NCBI RefSeq assembly: GCF_000383575.1
Contig: NZ_KB911579.1
Coordinates: forward strand, 2,326,523 to 2,390,522
Direction: 5' to 3'
Origin: Salinispora oceanensis
GTDB lineage: Bacteria; Actinomycetota; Actinomycetes; Mycobacteriales; Micromonosporaceae
Length of the DNA: 64,000 bases
The notes beneath the pieces are model-generated. The model searched no databases. It saw only the letters and a program-made list of their open reading frames with translations, and was not told where the DNA came from. Below are positions 34,899 through 44,971 of the stretch, piece by piece; positions within the stretch are counted from its first letter, which is position 1, and every line of letters starts with the position of its first letter. The position numbers and the translations under genes are program-made.

Positions 34899-35501
34899 CT
34901 ACGTGGCGGGGGATGGATCTGGGAAGGATCGCCCGGACTGTGAGATGGGGGTCGCAGCCGCGGCGACCAGCAGCAGGTCGGCGACGGGGCGACGCCGCCG
35001 GAGGCTGGTCTCTGCCACGACCAGGTCGGCGGGGAGGTCGAGGGGGTTGCCGAGCCGGCCGATCGCGACCACCACGGCGGGCCGGAGGTCGGCGGGAAGC
35101 TCGAGTTCGCTGGTGAGGCCGGCCCGGTCCAGCTCGCGTAGCTGGCGGACGTGCAGCCCGAGCGCGGTCGCCTGCGTGGTCAGCTGCGCCACGGCTTGCC
35201 CCAGGTCGTAGGCGGGCTCCGCGGCCGGTTCGGTGGCGGGCGCGAGGTGCGCGGCGAGTAGTAGCAGCGAGGCGCGCCCCGCCCACCGCTGGTCCCGCTC
35301 CGGCAGGTTGACCATGATCCGCTTCCACGTCTCGTCGTCCCGGTGGCCGAGGGCGAAGCGCCATGGTTGCCGGTTCGCCGCCGAGGGCGCCCACCGGGCT
35401 GCCTCCAGGAGGAGGTCGAGCTCAGCCGGGTCGAGCTCGGCGTCGGGGTCGAAGGACCGGGGGCTCCACCGGAAGGCGATCAGCGGGGTGAGGTCGGTCA
35501 T
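34899..35501 (-). CDS. Nitroreductase family protein
   Basis: 200 residues from ATG 35501; ATG 35513 in frame is an alternative. FMN-binding start FRWSPRSFDPDAEL, then LLEAARWAPSAANRQPWRF (typical nitroreductase phosphate-binding region), YDLGQAVAQLTTQATALGLHVRQL, and a C-terminal VVVAIGRLG. Reduces nitro groups or quinones with NAD(P)H; natural substrate unknown. It ends 12 bp upstream of the leuA leader ORF on the same strand, so the leuA promoter must lie within its 3' end or the genes are co-transcribed. Confidence 0.87.
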   Translation of the reverse strand: MTDLTPLIAFRWSPRSFDPDAELDPAELDLLLEAARWAPSAANRQPWRFALGHRDDETWKRIMVNLPERDQRWAGRASLLLLAAHLAPATEPAAEPAYDLGQAVAQLTTQATALGLHVRQLRELDRAGLTSELELPADLRPAVVVAIGRLGNPLDLPADLVVAETSLRRRRPVADLLLVAAAATPISQSGRSFPDPSPAT

Positions 35502-35653
35502 AGGAAGAACCATCCCCTATGAGGCTTTTGTCCACTTGGTTGGGGGCAGGCAAATGTGGGAAAAGGCACCCGTAACGGCTCGCTGTGCGGAGCGTTACCG
35601 CGCTCGGGGCCGGATGCTGGGATCACCCGATCCGATCGAGTGGTCCGCCGGAT

Positions 35654-35715
35654 ACCCTGAGGGCGTCTTGACCTGACGCCGCCGGCTCCGTCGGCGGCGT
35701 CGGCACGCTCAGGGT
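35654..35715 (+). promoter_or_regulatory. Leader with mutually exclusive hairpins before ask
   Basis: An outer 8-bp pair (ACCCTGAG 35654-35661 / CTCAGGGT 35708-35715) encloses an inner 10-bp stem (35675-35684/35692-35701). The left arm of the inner stem can instead pair with GGCGTC at 35662-35667 (partner 35675-35680). The ask GTG follows 22 bp after the outer stem. This looks like a switchable 5' UTR structure; no leader peptide was identified. Confidence 0.45.
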
Positions 35716-35737
35716 CACTGGGAGGGAGTGCGCCGTC

Positions 35738-37003
35738 GTGGCACTCGTGGTGCAGAAGTACGGCGGATCCTCCGTCGACAACGCCGAGCGGATCAAGCGG
35801 GTGGCCGAGCGGATCGTCGCCGCCCGCAAGGCCGGTGACGACGTGGTGGTGGTCGTCTCCGCCATGGGCGACACCACCGACGAGTTGACCGATCTCGCCA
35901 ACCAGGTCAGTCCGCTGCCGCCCGGTCGGGAGCTGGACATGCTGCTCACCGCCGGGGAGCGCATCTCGATGGCGCTGCTCGCGATGGCGATCCACAACCT
36001 GGGGTACGAAGCGCGGTCGTTCACCGGCTCGCAGGCCGGGGTCATCACCACCTCGGTGCATGGTCGGGCGCGGATCATCGATGTCACGCCGGGGCGGCTC
36101 AAGGGCGCCCTTGACGAGGGTGCGGTGGTCATCGTCGCCGGCTTCCAGGGCGTGTCGCAGGACACCAAGGACGTCACCACCCTGGGGCGGGGTGGTTCGG
36201 ACACCACCGCCGTGGCGCTCGCCGCCGCGCTCAACGCCGATGTGTGCGAGATCTACAGCGACGTTGACGGCGTCTTCAGCGCTGATCCGCGGATCGTGCC
36301 GGACGCCCGGCACATCCGACAGATCACCTACGAGGAGATGCTGGAGCTCGCCGCCTGCGGCGCCAAGATTCTGGCTCTGCGCGCCGTGGAGTACGCCCGC
36401 CGGGCGGAGTTGCCGGTCCACGTCCGTTCGTCATACTCGACCAGCACCGGCACGATGGTCACCGGATCGATGGAGGACCTTCCCGTGGAACAGGCGTTGA
36501 TCACTGGAGTCGCCCACGACCGCAGCGAAGCCAAGATCACGATAGTCGGGGTGCCCGACGAGCCGGGTGCCGCCGCGCGGATCTTCGACACCGTCGCCGG
36601 TGCGGAGATCAACATAGACATGATCGTGCAGAACGTCTCCACCGAGGGCACCGGCCGGACGGACATCTCGTTCACCCTGCCCAAGACCGATGGCCCCACC
36701 GCCATGGCCGCCCTCAGCAAGATTCAGGACAGCGTCAAGTTCAAGGGGCTGCTCTACGACGACCACGTGGGCAAGGTCTCGCTGATCGGTGCCGGGATGC
36801 GTTCTCACCCGGGCGTGGCGGCCGGCTTCTTCGCCGCCCTCGGCCAGGCCGGCGTGAATATTGAGATGATCTCCACGTCGGAGATCCGGGTGTCGGTGGT
36901 GTGCCGCGACACCGACCTGGACAATGCCGTGCGCGCCATCCACGACGCCTTCGAGCTCGGTGGTGACACCGAGGCGGTCGTGTACGCGGGGACGGGGCGG
37001 TAG
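35738..37003 (+). CDS. ask: Aspartate kinase
   Basis: 421 residues, GTG start after GGGAGGGAG. Kinase domain [22 protein letters not shown] (about 150-162), [16 protein letters not shown]; two C-terminal ACT domains (from about 265). Phosphorylates aspartate, entry to lysine, threonine and methionine, and is likely inhibited by Lys plus Thr as in other actinobacterial Ask. An in-frame ATG at residue 245 could start the separate regulatory beta subunit known for this class. Operon with asd (3-bp gap). Confidence 0.96.
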   Translation: MALVVQKYGGSSVDNAERIKRVAERIVAARKAGDDVVVVVSAMGDTTDELTDLANQVSPLPPGRELDMLLTAGERISMALLAMAIHNLGYEARSFTGSQAGVITTSVHGRARIIDVTPGRLKGALDEGAVVIVAGFQGVSQDTKDVTTLGRGGSDTTAVALAAALNADVCEIYSDVDGVFSADPRIVPDARHIRQITYEEMLELAACGAKILALRAVEYARRAELPVHVRSSYSTSTGTMVTGSMEDLPVEQALITGVAHDRSEAKITIVGVPDEPGAAARIFDTVAGAEINIDMIVQNVSTEGTGRTDISFTLPKTDGPTAMAALSKIQDSVKFKGLLYDDHVGKVSLIGAGMRSHPGVAAGFFAALGQAGVNIEMISTSEIRVSVVCRDTDLDNAVRAIHDAFELGGDTEAVVYAGTGR

Positions 37004-37006
37004 CCC

Positions 37007-38068
37007 GTGGCGTCGGAGCCCACCCTGGCTGTGGTCGGGGCGACGGGCGCGGTCGGCACCATCCTGTGCGAGCTGCTCACCGGCCGTCGGAACGTCTGGG
37101 GTGAGATCCGACTCGTCGCCTCCGCCCGGTCAGTTGGGCAGACGGTGGGTTGCCGAGGCGAGGAGCTGACCGTACAGGCGCTCACCCCGGAGGTCTTCGA
37201 CGGCGTTGACGTCGCGATATTCGACGTTCCGGACGCGGTCTCGGCCCAGTGGGCGCCGACCGCGGTCGACCGGGGGGCCATCGTGGTGGACAACACCGCC
37301 GCGTTTCGCACCGAACGCGACGTTCCGCTGGTCGTCCCCGAGATCAACCCGGAGCAGGTCCGGAACCGGCCGAGGGGCATCGTCGCCAACGCGACCTGCA
37401 CGACCCTCGCCATGATCGTCGCGGTGGCGCCGCTGCACCGCGAGTACGGCCTGCGGGAGCTGGTGCTCTCGTCCTACCAGGCGGTCTCCGATGTCGGGCC
37501 GGCCGGGGTGGACACCCTGTACCGCCAGCTCGTCAAGATCGTCGGAGACCGAGGACTCGGTTCCCGCCCCGGAGATGTCCGGCAGGCGGTCGGGGACGAT
37601 CTTGGTCCCTTCCCCGCACCCCTCGCGCTGAACGTGGTGCCCTGGGCCGGGGTACCCACCGACGGCGGCTGGTCCTCCGAAGAAGTGACCCTGCGTAATG
37701 ACTCGCGCAAGATCCTTGACCTGCCCGATCTGAAGGTCACCGCCACCTGCGTCCGGGTACCCGTCGTCACCGGGCACTCGGTGGCGGTGCACGCCGTCTT
37801 CGGCACCGAGGTGGACGCCGAAGGGGCCAGTGAGGTGCTGCGCAACGCGCCCGGTGTGATCCTGGTCGACGAACCGGCGGCCGGCGAGTTCCCGATGCCG
37901 ATCGACGCCGTCGGCACCGACCCGTCCTGGGTCGGCCGCCTCCGCCGGGCCCTGGATGACCCCCGCGCGCTCGACTTCTTCGTGACCGGGGACAACCTCC
38001 GCAAGGGTGCCGCCCTGAACGCGGCGCAGATCGCCGAACTCCTGGCCGGCGAGCTGACGCAGCGTTGA
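37007..38068 (+). CDS. asd: Aspartate-semialdehyde dehydrogenase
   Basis: 353 residues, GTG start. NADP-binding GATGAVG at 11-17, catalytic Cys131 in NATCTT (most homologues have PNC; here Ala-Thr precede the Cys), YQAVSDVGPAGVD, and VPVVTGHSVAVHA near 250. Reduces aspartyl-phosphate to semialdehyde. Directly follows ask. Converges on the GGDEF gene with a 3-bp gap and no terminator visible. Confidence 0.94.
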   Translation: MASEPTLAVVGATGAVGTILCELLTGRRNVWGEIRLVASARSVGQTVGCRGEELTVQALTPEVFDGVDVAIFDVPDAVSAQWAPTAVDRGAIVVDNTAAFRTERDVPLVVPEINPEQVRNRPRGIVANATCTTLAMIVAVAPLHREYGLRELVLSSYQAVSDVGPAGVDTLYRQLVKIVGDRGLGSRPGDVRQAVGDDLGPFPAPLALNVVPWAGVPTDGGWSSEEVTLRNDSRKILDLPDLKVTATCVRVPVVTGHSVAVHAVFGTEVDAEGASEVLRNAPGVILVDEPAAGEFPMPIDAVGTDPSWVGRLRRALDDPRALDFFVTGDNLRKGAALNAAQIAELLAGELTQR

Positions 38069-38071
38069 CGT

Positions 38072-39493
38072 TCAGGCGGCGGCCAGGCGTACGCCGTCGC
38101 GGCCCTCCCGCTTCACCCGGTAGAGCGCCTGGTCGGCGCGGTGCAGGGCGTGGCCGGCGGGCTCGTCCGGGTACGGGAGGGCGACGCCCACGCTGATGGT
38201 GCGGCCGATCCGGCGTGCCGCCGCAGTGAGGCGTTCGGCGACCCGGACCGCCTCCTCGGGACGGTTCACCTCGATCACCGCCGCGAATTCGTCGCCACCG
38301 GTCCGGTACAGCTCGTCGCCCTGGCGCAGCGCGCCCTCCAACGCCCGTGCTAGCCCCACCAGCAGCCGGTCACCGGCCTGGTGGCCGTACGTGTCGTTGA
38401 CGGTCTTGAAGCCGTCCACGTCGATCGCGAGCAGGGCGGTACGCCCGGGGGTGGCCGCCGCGATCCGCTCCCCGAACGGCCCGGTGTGCCGCAACCCGGT
38501 CAACGGGTCGGAGCTGGCCCGCTCGCGGAGCCGAGTCACGGTCCGGAGCCGGTTCAGGGCGCTTCCGGTCTGGCCGGCGAGCAATTCCAGCAGGTTGACG
38601 GTAGTCGGGTCGGGACGGAGCCGCCGCGCGTCGGCGACCAGCAGGAGCCCGGCGTCGTCGGCTGTGCCGACCGGCACCGTCACCAGCGTGCGCACGCCGG
38701 CCCGGGTCAGTGGAGTGTGGTCGTCGGTCGCCGACGGTTCGGTCTCACCGAGGGTGTAACCGGCACCGTAGCGGTGGGCCAGGTCGACCATCCGCGCCAG
38801 CGCCGCCGGACCGGCCGCGGAGAGCGCGGAGCGGACCCGGGCCTCCAGCTCGTCGGGGCGGGTGGTCGGCGCGCACAGCCGGGGCCCCCGCTGCCCGGCG
38901 AGTACCAGAACTGCGGTGGAGAGCGTCGACCCGTCCCGCGCTGCCGTGGTGGCCGCGTGGCGCAGTTCCCGCTCGGTGTCGGCGGCGGCCAGTGCGCTGG
39001 CGTGCCGCAACAGCTTCTCGCTGCGGGTCTCCGCCGGCGGACCGCCGAGTGCCACGATCCGCGCGCCGAGCTGTTCCGCGAGGCGTCCGGCGGTGTCCCG
39101 CCACGCCGTCAGGTCCGCTGGTTGACTCCAGAGCAGGTCGAGGACGCCGACCGGCCGGCCCGCCGGGCCCGGCACCGGTACGCAGACCTCGCTGGTGGCG
39201 TCGGGACGGACCGGGAGGCGATCCGGCTCCGCGCCGAGATCGGTGATGACCGCGGGGTGACCGGTGGTGTGCACCCGACCGACGACGCCGGTAGCCGGCG
39301 GGACGGTCGAGAAGACCTGCCACGACCCGGTGGCCGCGAGGCAGCGGAGCCGGTCGTGGACCTCCAACAGCACCGAGATCGTGGCCGGGGTGGACCGGGC
39401 CAGGGCGGCGATCGTCGCCTGGCACGCTTCGGTGACGGTCGTCGCCGTTGCCAGGCGGGCCGTGCCGTCACAGATGACTCGATCGTGATCCAC
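38072..39493 (-). CDS. Diguanylate cyclase with two GAF-like domains
   Basis: 473 residues, soluble. GAF-like regions at about 1-150 and 160-320, then a GGDEF domain with intact active site GGDEF (399-403), an upstream SSDPLTGLRHTGPFGERI start and an RQGD allosteric I-site (390-393) exactly five residues before it. Thus it should make c-di-GMP and be product-inhibited. No EAL domain. The ligand of the GAF domains is unknown. Confidence 0.9.
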   Translation of the reverse strand: MDHDRVICDGTARLATATTVTEACQATIAALARSTPATISVLLEVHDRLRCLAATGSWQVFSTVPPATGVVGRVHTTGHPAVITDLGAEPDRLPVRPDATSEVCVPVPGPAGRPVGVLDLLWSQPADLTAWRDTAGRLAEQLGARIVALGGPPAETRSEKLLRHASALAAADTERELRHAATTAARDGSTLSTAVLVLAGQRGPRLCAPTTRPDELEARVRSALSAAGPAALARMVDLAHRYGAGYTLGETEPSATDDHTPLTRAGVRTLVTVPVGTADDAGLLLVADARRLRPDPTTVNLLELLAGQTGSALNRLRTVTRLRERASSDPLTGLRHTGPFGERIAAATPGRTALLAIDVDGFKTVNDTYGHQAGDRLLVGLARALEGALRQGDELYRTGGDEFAAVIEVNRPEEAVRVAERLTAAARRIGRTISVGVALPYPDEPAGHALHRADQALYRVKREGRDGVRLAAA

Positions 39494-39781
39494 TCGTGTG
39501 TTGTCCCGGGTCGGAGGTGACCGGCCGCTGCCGGTGCCGCGTTCCAGGGTAGCCAGCCGGTCACGGCGCCCCGGTGCCCTCGGTCCGCCGTGCCGGCGGG
39601 CTACCCACTGTTGCCGAAGCTGTGGTGCGCCGCCCGGTCGACTGGGGGCGAGAGCGATGAGAGGCTGTCATCGGTGCTGGTGGCGGTACCCGTCGCCGCC
39701 GGTGTCCGAATCCTGCCGATGGCGCGAAATGGTGGGCGCGCCTAGCCCGAATGTTCCGCGCCGGTTCCACGAGGAGTTCCT

Positions 39782-41485
39782 TTGTCCATCCCTGGGATGC
39801 GTCGGGCCGCGATCGGCCTGACCGCACTCGCTGTGGCCGCCTTCGGCGCGGTCGCGACCACCCCCGAAGCGGCGGACGCCGGGCGGAAGCCGGTCGACGT
39901 CACGCTGCTCGCGCTGAACGACTTCCATGGTCATCTGGAACCGCCCGGTGGGTCCAGTGGCACGATCGAGGACCAGCCGGCCGGCGGAGTCGAGTACCTG
40001 GCGACCCACCTGGCCGAGCTCCGGAAGGCCAGCAAGAAGAAGAACACCATCACGGTCGCCGCCGGGGACCTGATCGGTGCCTCCCCGCTGCTGTCGGCGG
40101 CCTTCCACGACGAGCCGACCATTGAGGCGTTGTCGCTGGCCGGGCTCGACTACGCGAGCGTCGGCAACCACGAGTTCGACGAGGGCTCCGACGAGCTGCT
40201 GCGGATTCAGCACGGCGGCTGCCACCCGGTCGACGGCTGCGCCGACGGCACCCCGTACCGGGGCGCTGACTTCCAGTACCTCGCCGCGAACTCCTTCGTG
40301 ACCGAGACCGGCGAGCCGCTGCTGCCCCCGTACGCCATTCACCGGGTGCAGGGCGTCAAGATCGGTTTCATCGGAATGACCCTCGAGGGCACGCCGGACA
40401 TCGTCAGCCCGGACGGCGTCGCCGGCCTGACCTTCGCCGACGAGGCGCAGACCGCCAACCGGTACGCGCGGGAACTGCGCCGCAAGGGCGTGGAGACCAT
40501 CGTGGTGCTGCTGCACGAGGGCGGTAACCAGGCCGGTGCCGGTGGCATCAACGACTGCGTCGACTTCACCGGCCCGGTGGTCGACATCGTCAACCGGATG
40601 GACCGGTCCATTGACGTGGTCGTCAGCGGGCACACCCACCAGGCGTACAACTGCGAGGTCAACAACAAGCTGGTGACCAGCGCCAGCTCGTACGGCCGGC
40701 TGATCACCGACATCGACCTGAAGATCGACCGGCGGACCGGGGACGTGCTGCGGGCCTCCGCCGAGAACCTGGTGGTTACCCGGGACGTCGCCGAGGACCC
40801 GGCCCAGACCGCGCTGATCGACCGCTACCAGACCGTCCTCGGCCCGGTCGCCGGCCGGGAGGTCGGCGAGACCACCGAGGCGATCACCCGGACCCAGGAG
40901 ACCCTCTTCGACACCGTTCGCGGGGAGTCCCCGCTCGGGAACCTGATCGCCGACGCCCAGCTCTGGGCCACCGAGGGGGACCAGAACTCCGTCGCCGCGT
41001 TCATGAACCCGGGCGGTGTCCGGGCCGACCTCGACGCCGGCCCGGTCACCTACGAGGAGGCGTTCACCGCGCAGCCGTTCACCAACAACCTGGTGGCCCT
41101 CGACCTCACCGGCGAGCAGCTCTACTGCCTGCTGGAGCAGCAGTTCGTTAACGAGCGGGTGCTCTACCCGTCGGCCACGGTCCGGTACGTCGTCGATCCG
41201 GCTGGCAGCACCGCCCCGGCGGGTGACCCCTGCGCCGGTACGCGCGTGGTCCGCGGCAGCCTGACCTTCGCCGACGTGCCGGTGGAGACCGACGGCACCT
41301 ACCGGGTCACGGTGAACAACTTCCTGGCCGGCGGGGGTGACGGCTTCTCCGTCCTCACCGACGGCACCAACCCGGTCACCGGCCAGATCGACCTGGACGC
41401 GCTGGTGGCGTACCTGACCGAGACCTCGCCGGTCTCCGCCCCGGCACTGGACCGGATCCGTACCACCGGGGAGCCCGGCCGCTGA
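39782..41485 (+). CDS. Secreted bifunctional metallophosphatase/5'-nucleotidase (UshA family)
   Basis: 567 residues from TTG 39782, seven bases after GAGGAG; ATG 39797 is an alternative. Signal peptide (about 6-32). Metallophos domain: LLALNDFHGHLE, AAGDLIGASP, SVGNHEFDEG, GHTHQAYN. C-terminal 5_nucleotid_C domain: GESPLGNLIADA, MNPGGVRADL, and NNFLAGGGDGFSVL substrate loop. Hydrolyses extracellular nucleotides for phosphate and nucleoside salvage. No wall anchor seen. Followed by a strong hairpin. Confidence 0.94.
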   Translation: MSIPGMRRAAIGLTALAVAAFGAVATTPEAADAGRKPVDVTLLALNDFHGHLEPPGGSSGTIEDQPAGGVEYLATHLAELRKASKKKNTITVAAGDLIGASPLLSAAFHDEPTIEALSLAGLDYASVGNHEFDEGSDELLRIQHGGCHPVDGCADGTPYRGADFQYLAANSFVTETGEPLLPPYAIHRVQGVKIGFIGMTLEGTPDIVSPDGVAGLTFADEAQTANRYARELRRKGVETIVVLLHEGGNQAGAGGINDCVDFTGPVVDIVNRMDRSIDVVVSGHTHQAYNCEVNNKLVTSASSYGRLITDIDLKIDRRTGDVLRASAENLVVTRDVAEDPAQTALIDRYQTVLGPVAGREVGETTEAITRTQETLFDTVRGESPLGNLIADAQLWATEGDQNSVAAFMNPGGVRADLDAGPVTYEEAFTAQPFTNNLVALDLTGEQLYCLLEQQFVNERVLYPSATVRYVVDPAGSTAPAGDPCAGTRVVRGSLTFADVPVETDGTYRVTVNNFLAGGGDGFSVLTDGTNPVTGQIDLDALVAYLTETSPVSAPALDRIRTTGEPGR

Positions 41486-41503
41486 CGCCCCGCTTTCCCG
41501 CGC

Positions 41504-41534
41504 GGACGGGCCCCGGGAACACCGGGGCCCGTCC
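41504..41534 (+). terminator. 13-bp hairpin after the 5'-nucleotidase gene
   Basis: Perfect arms 41504-41516 and 41522-41534 with a GAACA loop, then CTCGTCTCTG. It sits between convergent genes and can serve both. Confidence 0.82.
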
Positions 41535-41561
41535 TCGTCTCTGCCCTTGGGCCACCCCCGG

Positions 41562-43787
41562 TCAGGGTGTTGTGGTGGCGAGTCGGTGGTTGAGGGCGGT
41601 GTGCCGGCGGCCGGCGCCGACGGTGCGGACCGCGGCGGCGAGGGCCCGGCGGGAGCCGACCAGGACGACGAGCTGTTTGGCGCGGGTGACCGCGGTGTAG
41701 AGCAGGTTGCGTTGCAGCATCATCCAGGCACTGGTGGTCAGCGGGATGACGACCGCCGGGTATTCGGAGCCCTGCGAGCGGTGGATGGTCATGGCGTAGG
41801 CGTGCGCCAGCTCGTCGAGTTCGTCGAAGTCGTAGTCGATGCTCTCGTCCTCGTCGGTGCGGACCGTCAGGGTCTGCTCCTCGGCCGAGAGCTGGGTGAC
41901 GATGCCGAGAGTGCCGTTGAAGACACCCGCCTGCCCCTTGTCGTAGTTGTTGCGGATTTGGGTCACTTTGTCGCCGATGCGGAACACCCGGCCGCCGGCA
42001 CGCCGCTCCGGCTGCCCCTCCCGATGCGGGGTGAGTTGTTGCTGGAGCAGGGTGTTCAGCGCGCCCGAGCCGGCGGGACCGCGGTGCATGGGGGTGAGGA
42101 CCTGCACGTCCCGGCGGGGGTCGAGGCGGAACTTGGCGGGGATGCGGGAGCAGGCGACATCGACGGTACGGTCGGCGGTGGCCTCCGTGTCGTCGCAGGC
42201 GAAGAGGAAGAAGTCCGGCAGGCCCTGGAGCAGGGGCGGGCGGCCGGCGTTGATCCGGTGCGCGTTGGTGACGACGCCGGACTGGGCGGCCTGGCGGAAG
42301 ATCTGGGTCAACCGCACCCGCGGGACGGTCGCAGCGGCGAGCAGATCGCGCAACACCTCGCCGGCGCCGACCGAGGGGAGCTGGTCGACGTCGCCGACCA
42401 GCAGCAGGTGCGCGCCGGGCGGGACGGCCTTGACAAGTTTGTTGGCCAGGATGAGGTCGAGCATGGAGGCCTCGTCCACGACGAGCAGGTCAACGTCGAG
42501 GGGGTTGTCCCGGTCGTAGGAGGCGTCCCCGCCCGGGCGCAGCTGCAACAGGCGATGCACCGTGGCGGCGGGATGCCCGGTGAGCTCGGAGAGGCGCTTG
42601 GCAGCCCGCCCGGTCGGGGCCACCAGGGTGACCTTGGCTTTCTTGGCGGCGGCCAGCTCGACGATCGAACGGACAGTGAAGCTCTTGCCGCACCCCGGCC
42701 CGCCGGTCAGCACCGCGACCTTCGAGGTCAGCGCGAGCCGGACCGCCTGCTCCTGCTCGGCGGCGAGGTCATTGCCGGTACGCGCCTTCAGCCAGGTCAG
42801 GGCCTTGTCCCAGTTGACGTCCGCGAAGTGGGGCAGTCGATCGGCCCCATCGCCGAGCAGGCGGAGCAGGCTGGTGGCGAGCGACCGCTCCGCCCGGTGG
42901 AACGGCACCAGGTACACCGCCCGCACCGGCTCCGCGTCGCCGCCCGGCAGTGACTCACGAACGACACCCTCCTCGGCGACCAGGTCGTCCAGGCAGCGGG
43001 CGACGAGGTCGGCCGGCACGTCGAGGATCTTCGTCGCGTCCGCGACCAGCTCCGCTTCGGGCAGGTAGCAGTGGCCGTTGTCAGTGGCCTCGGAGAGCGT
43101 GTACTGCAAGCCGGCCATGACCCGCTGCGGGCTGTCGTGCGGGATACCGACCGACTGGGCGATGGTGTCGGCGGTCTTGAAGCCGATACCCCACACGTCG
43201 GCCGCCAGCCGGTAGGGCTCCTTCGTGACCACGTCGGTGGCGGCGTCGCCGTACTGCTTGTAGATCCGTACCGCCAGCGAGGTCGAGACCCCGACGCCCT
43301 GGAGGAAGACCATGACCTCCTTGATCGCCTTTTGTTCCTCCCACGCCGCGGTGATCTTCGCCGTGCGCTTCGGGCCCAGCCCCGGCACCTCCACCAGCCG
43401 GGCCGGCTCCTCCTCAATGATCCGCAGCGTCTCCAGGCCGAAGTGGGCGACGATCCGTTCGGCGAACACCGGTCCGATGCCCTTCACCAAGCCCGAGCCG
43501 AGGTAGCGCTGAATGCCCTGGATCGTGGCCGGCAAGATCGTGGTGTAGGAGTCGACCTCGAACTGCCGACCGTATTTGGGGTGGGAGGACCAGCGCCCGT
43601 GCAGCCGTAGGCTCTCCCCCGGCTGCGCGCCCAGCAGGGCACCCACCACCGTCAACAGATCACCACTGCGGTCGGTGGCGACCCGGGCCACGGTGTAGCC
43701 GGTCTCCTCGTTGACGTATGTGAGCCGCTCCAGCACCGCCTCGAGCGTCGCCAGGGCGGGACGGGGAGCAGCGGTCACGTCGGCCAT
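41562..43787 (-). CDS. recD2: RecD2-type ATP-dependent DNA helicase
   Basis: 741 residues from ATG 43787; a longer frame to 43895 adds non-conserved residues. N-terminal OB-like region, tandem HhH segment (SGLVKGIGPVFAERIVAHFG near 98-117 and VPGLGPKRTAKI), helicase domain 1A with Walker A GGPGCGKS at 362-369, DEASMLD Walker B, GDVDQLPSVGAG, and C-terminal UvrD_C_2 with AMTIHRSQGSEYPAV and YTAVTRAK. A 5'-3' helicase like Deinococcus RecD2, not part of RecBCD. Confidence 0.95.
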   Translation of the reverse strand: MADVTAAPRPALATLEAVLERLTYVNEETGYTVARVATDRSGDLLTVVGALLGAQPGESLRLHGRWSSHPKYGRQFEVDSYTTILPATIQGIQRYLGSGLVKGIGPVFAERIVAHFGLETLRIIEEEPARLVEVPGLGPKRTAKITAAWEEQKAIKEVMVFLQGVGVSTSLAVRIYKQYGDAATDVVTKEPYRLAADVWGIGFKTADTIAQSVGIPHDSPQRVMAGLQYTLSEATDNGHCYLPEAELVADATKILDVPADLVARCLDDLVAEEGVVRESLPGGDAEPVRAVYLVPFHRAERSLATSLLRLLGDGADRLPHFADVNWDKALTWLKARTGNDLAAEQEQAVRLALTSKVAVLTGGPGCGKSFTVRSIVELAAAKKAKVTLVAPTGRAAKRLSELTGHPAATVHRLLQLRPGGDASYDRDNPLDVDLLVVDEASMLDLILANKLVKAVPPGAHLLLVGDVDQLPSVGAGEVLRDLLAAATVPRVRLTQIFRQAAQSGVVTNAHRINAGRPPLLQGLPDFFLFACDDTEATADRTVDVACSRIPAKFRLDPRRDVQVLTPMHRGPAGSGALNTLLQQQLTPHREGQPERRAGGRVFRIGDKVTQIRNNYDKGQAGVFNGTLGIVTQLSAEEQTLTVRTDEDESIDYDFDELDELAHAYAMTIHRSQGSEYPAVVIPLTTSAWMMLQRNLLYTAVTRAKQLVVLVGSRRALAAAVRTVGAGRRHTALNHRLATTTP

Positions 43788-43945
43788 CCTGCCGTACCCC
43801 AGCGGCAGCGCGGCGTTCCGGTCTGGACTGGTTCGCTGTGCGAGGAGTTCCAGGCGCAGGGTGGTGACGTCACCGGCCTCGAAGGTGACGATCACGGCCC
43901 AGCCTGACCCGACGGCCCGACACCGGTCGTCGCTACTGTCGACCC

Positions 43946-44890
43946 ATGCCGATGAGTTCGCACGAGGTCGAGCTGTTCGAGCACTCCAGGACTCGGTTGG
44001 AGGCGATCGCCTACCGGCTGCTCGGCTCGGCGAGCGATGCCGAGGACGCGGTCCAGGAGACGTTTCTCCGGTGGCAGGCCGCCGACCGGAGCGTGGTCCG
44101 GACGCCCGAGGCGTGGCTGACGAAGGTGCTCACCAACCTCTGTCTCAACCAGCTCACCTCGGCGCGCGCCCGGCGTGAGAGGTATGTGGGCACCTGGCTG
44201 CCCGAGCCGTTGCTCCCCGGAGACCCGATGCTCGGCCCGGTCGACACCGTCGAGCAGCGGGAGTCGGTCTCGATGGCGGTGCTTGTCCTGTTGGAGCGGC
44301 TCTCGGCCAACGAACGGGTCGTGTACGTGCTCCGTGCGGCGTTCGGCTACTCGCACGGTGAGATCGCCGAGTTCCTCGACCTCACCGAGTCGAACTGCCA
44401 ACAGATCTACCGGCGGGCGAAGCAGCACATCAGCACCGGCCGGGTCCGCGCGGAGGTGGACGCGACCAGCACGCGGAAGATCGTCGAAGAGTTCCTCATG
44501 GCCGCCACCAGTGGGGAGGTTCGGCGGCTGGTCGAGCTCCTGACCGCGGACGCGACGAGCGTCGGCGACGGTGGTGGCAAGGTTCCCGCCCGGACCACGC
44601 CGGTCGCCGGTGCGCTGGCGGTGGCGAGGTTCCTGCGCGGTCTCTTCGCTCCCACCCCAGCCAAACGCGACCGGATGGGTGGCCGACCTGCTGTCCATGC
44701 CGGCGTTGTCAATGGTGGGCCCGCGGTGGTGGTCGTGCTCGACGACCGGGTCGTCGCCGTCATGTCCCTGCACCTGACCGGGGAGGGCATCGCGGCTATC
44801 CACTCCCAGATCAACCCCGACAAGCTTGCCCGCGCCACCCACCGCTGGTTCGCGGTGGAGCCCGGCGAACCGTTCATCGAAGCCTGGTGA
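43946..44890 (+). CDS. ECF41-family sigma factor (second copy)
   Basis: 314 residues. Sigma2 (LGSASDAEDAVQETFLRW), linker GTWLPEPL, sigma4 (RAAFGYSHGEIAEFLDLTESNCQQIYRRAK region), C-terminal SnoaL-like domain with GDGGGK and a terminal NPDKL motif. It shares the architecture of the 16628 gene but is clearly divergent in sequence. The next gene, an FAD-dependent oxidoreductase 81 bp downstream, is the classical kind of ECF41 partner. A TGTCAGC at 44911-44917 is the only -35-like match; no CGTC lies 16 nt further on. Confidence 0.9.
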   Translation: MPMSSHEVELFEHSRTRLEAIAYRLLGSASDAEDAVQETFLRWQAADRSVVRTPEAWLTKVLTNLCLNQLTSARARRERYVGTWLPEPLLPGDPMLGPVDTVEQRESVSMAVLVLLERLSANERVVYVLRAAFGYSHGEIAEFLDLTESNCQQIYRRAKQHISTGRVRAEVDATSTRKIVEEFLMAATSGEVRRLVELLTADATSVGDGGGKVPARTTPVAGALAVARFLRGLFAPTPAKRDRMGGRPAVHAGVVNGGPAVVVVLDDRVVAVMSLHLTGEGIAAIHSQINPDKLARATHRWFAVEPGEPFIEAW

Positions 44891-44971
44891 CCCAGCTCAC
44901 GGTGGCCTCCTGTCAGCAACCGCGTCGCTGTCCGGTTCAGGAAGCGGACGCATCGAGACAGGAGTGAGATC

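Noticed and set aside
44911..44937. TGTCAGC upstream of the FAD oxidoreductase as an ECF41 promoter
   Set aside because: The -35-like half is partial and the required CGTC is absent at 16-nt spacing (sequence there is GGTT).
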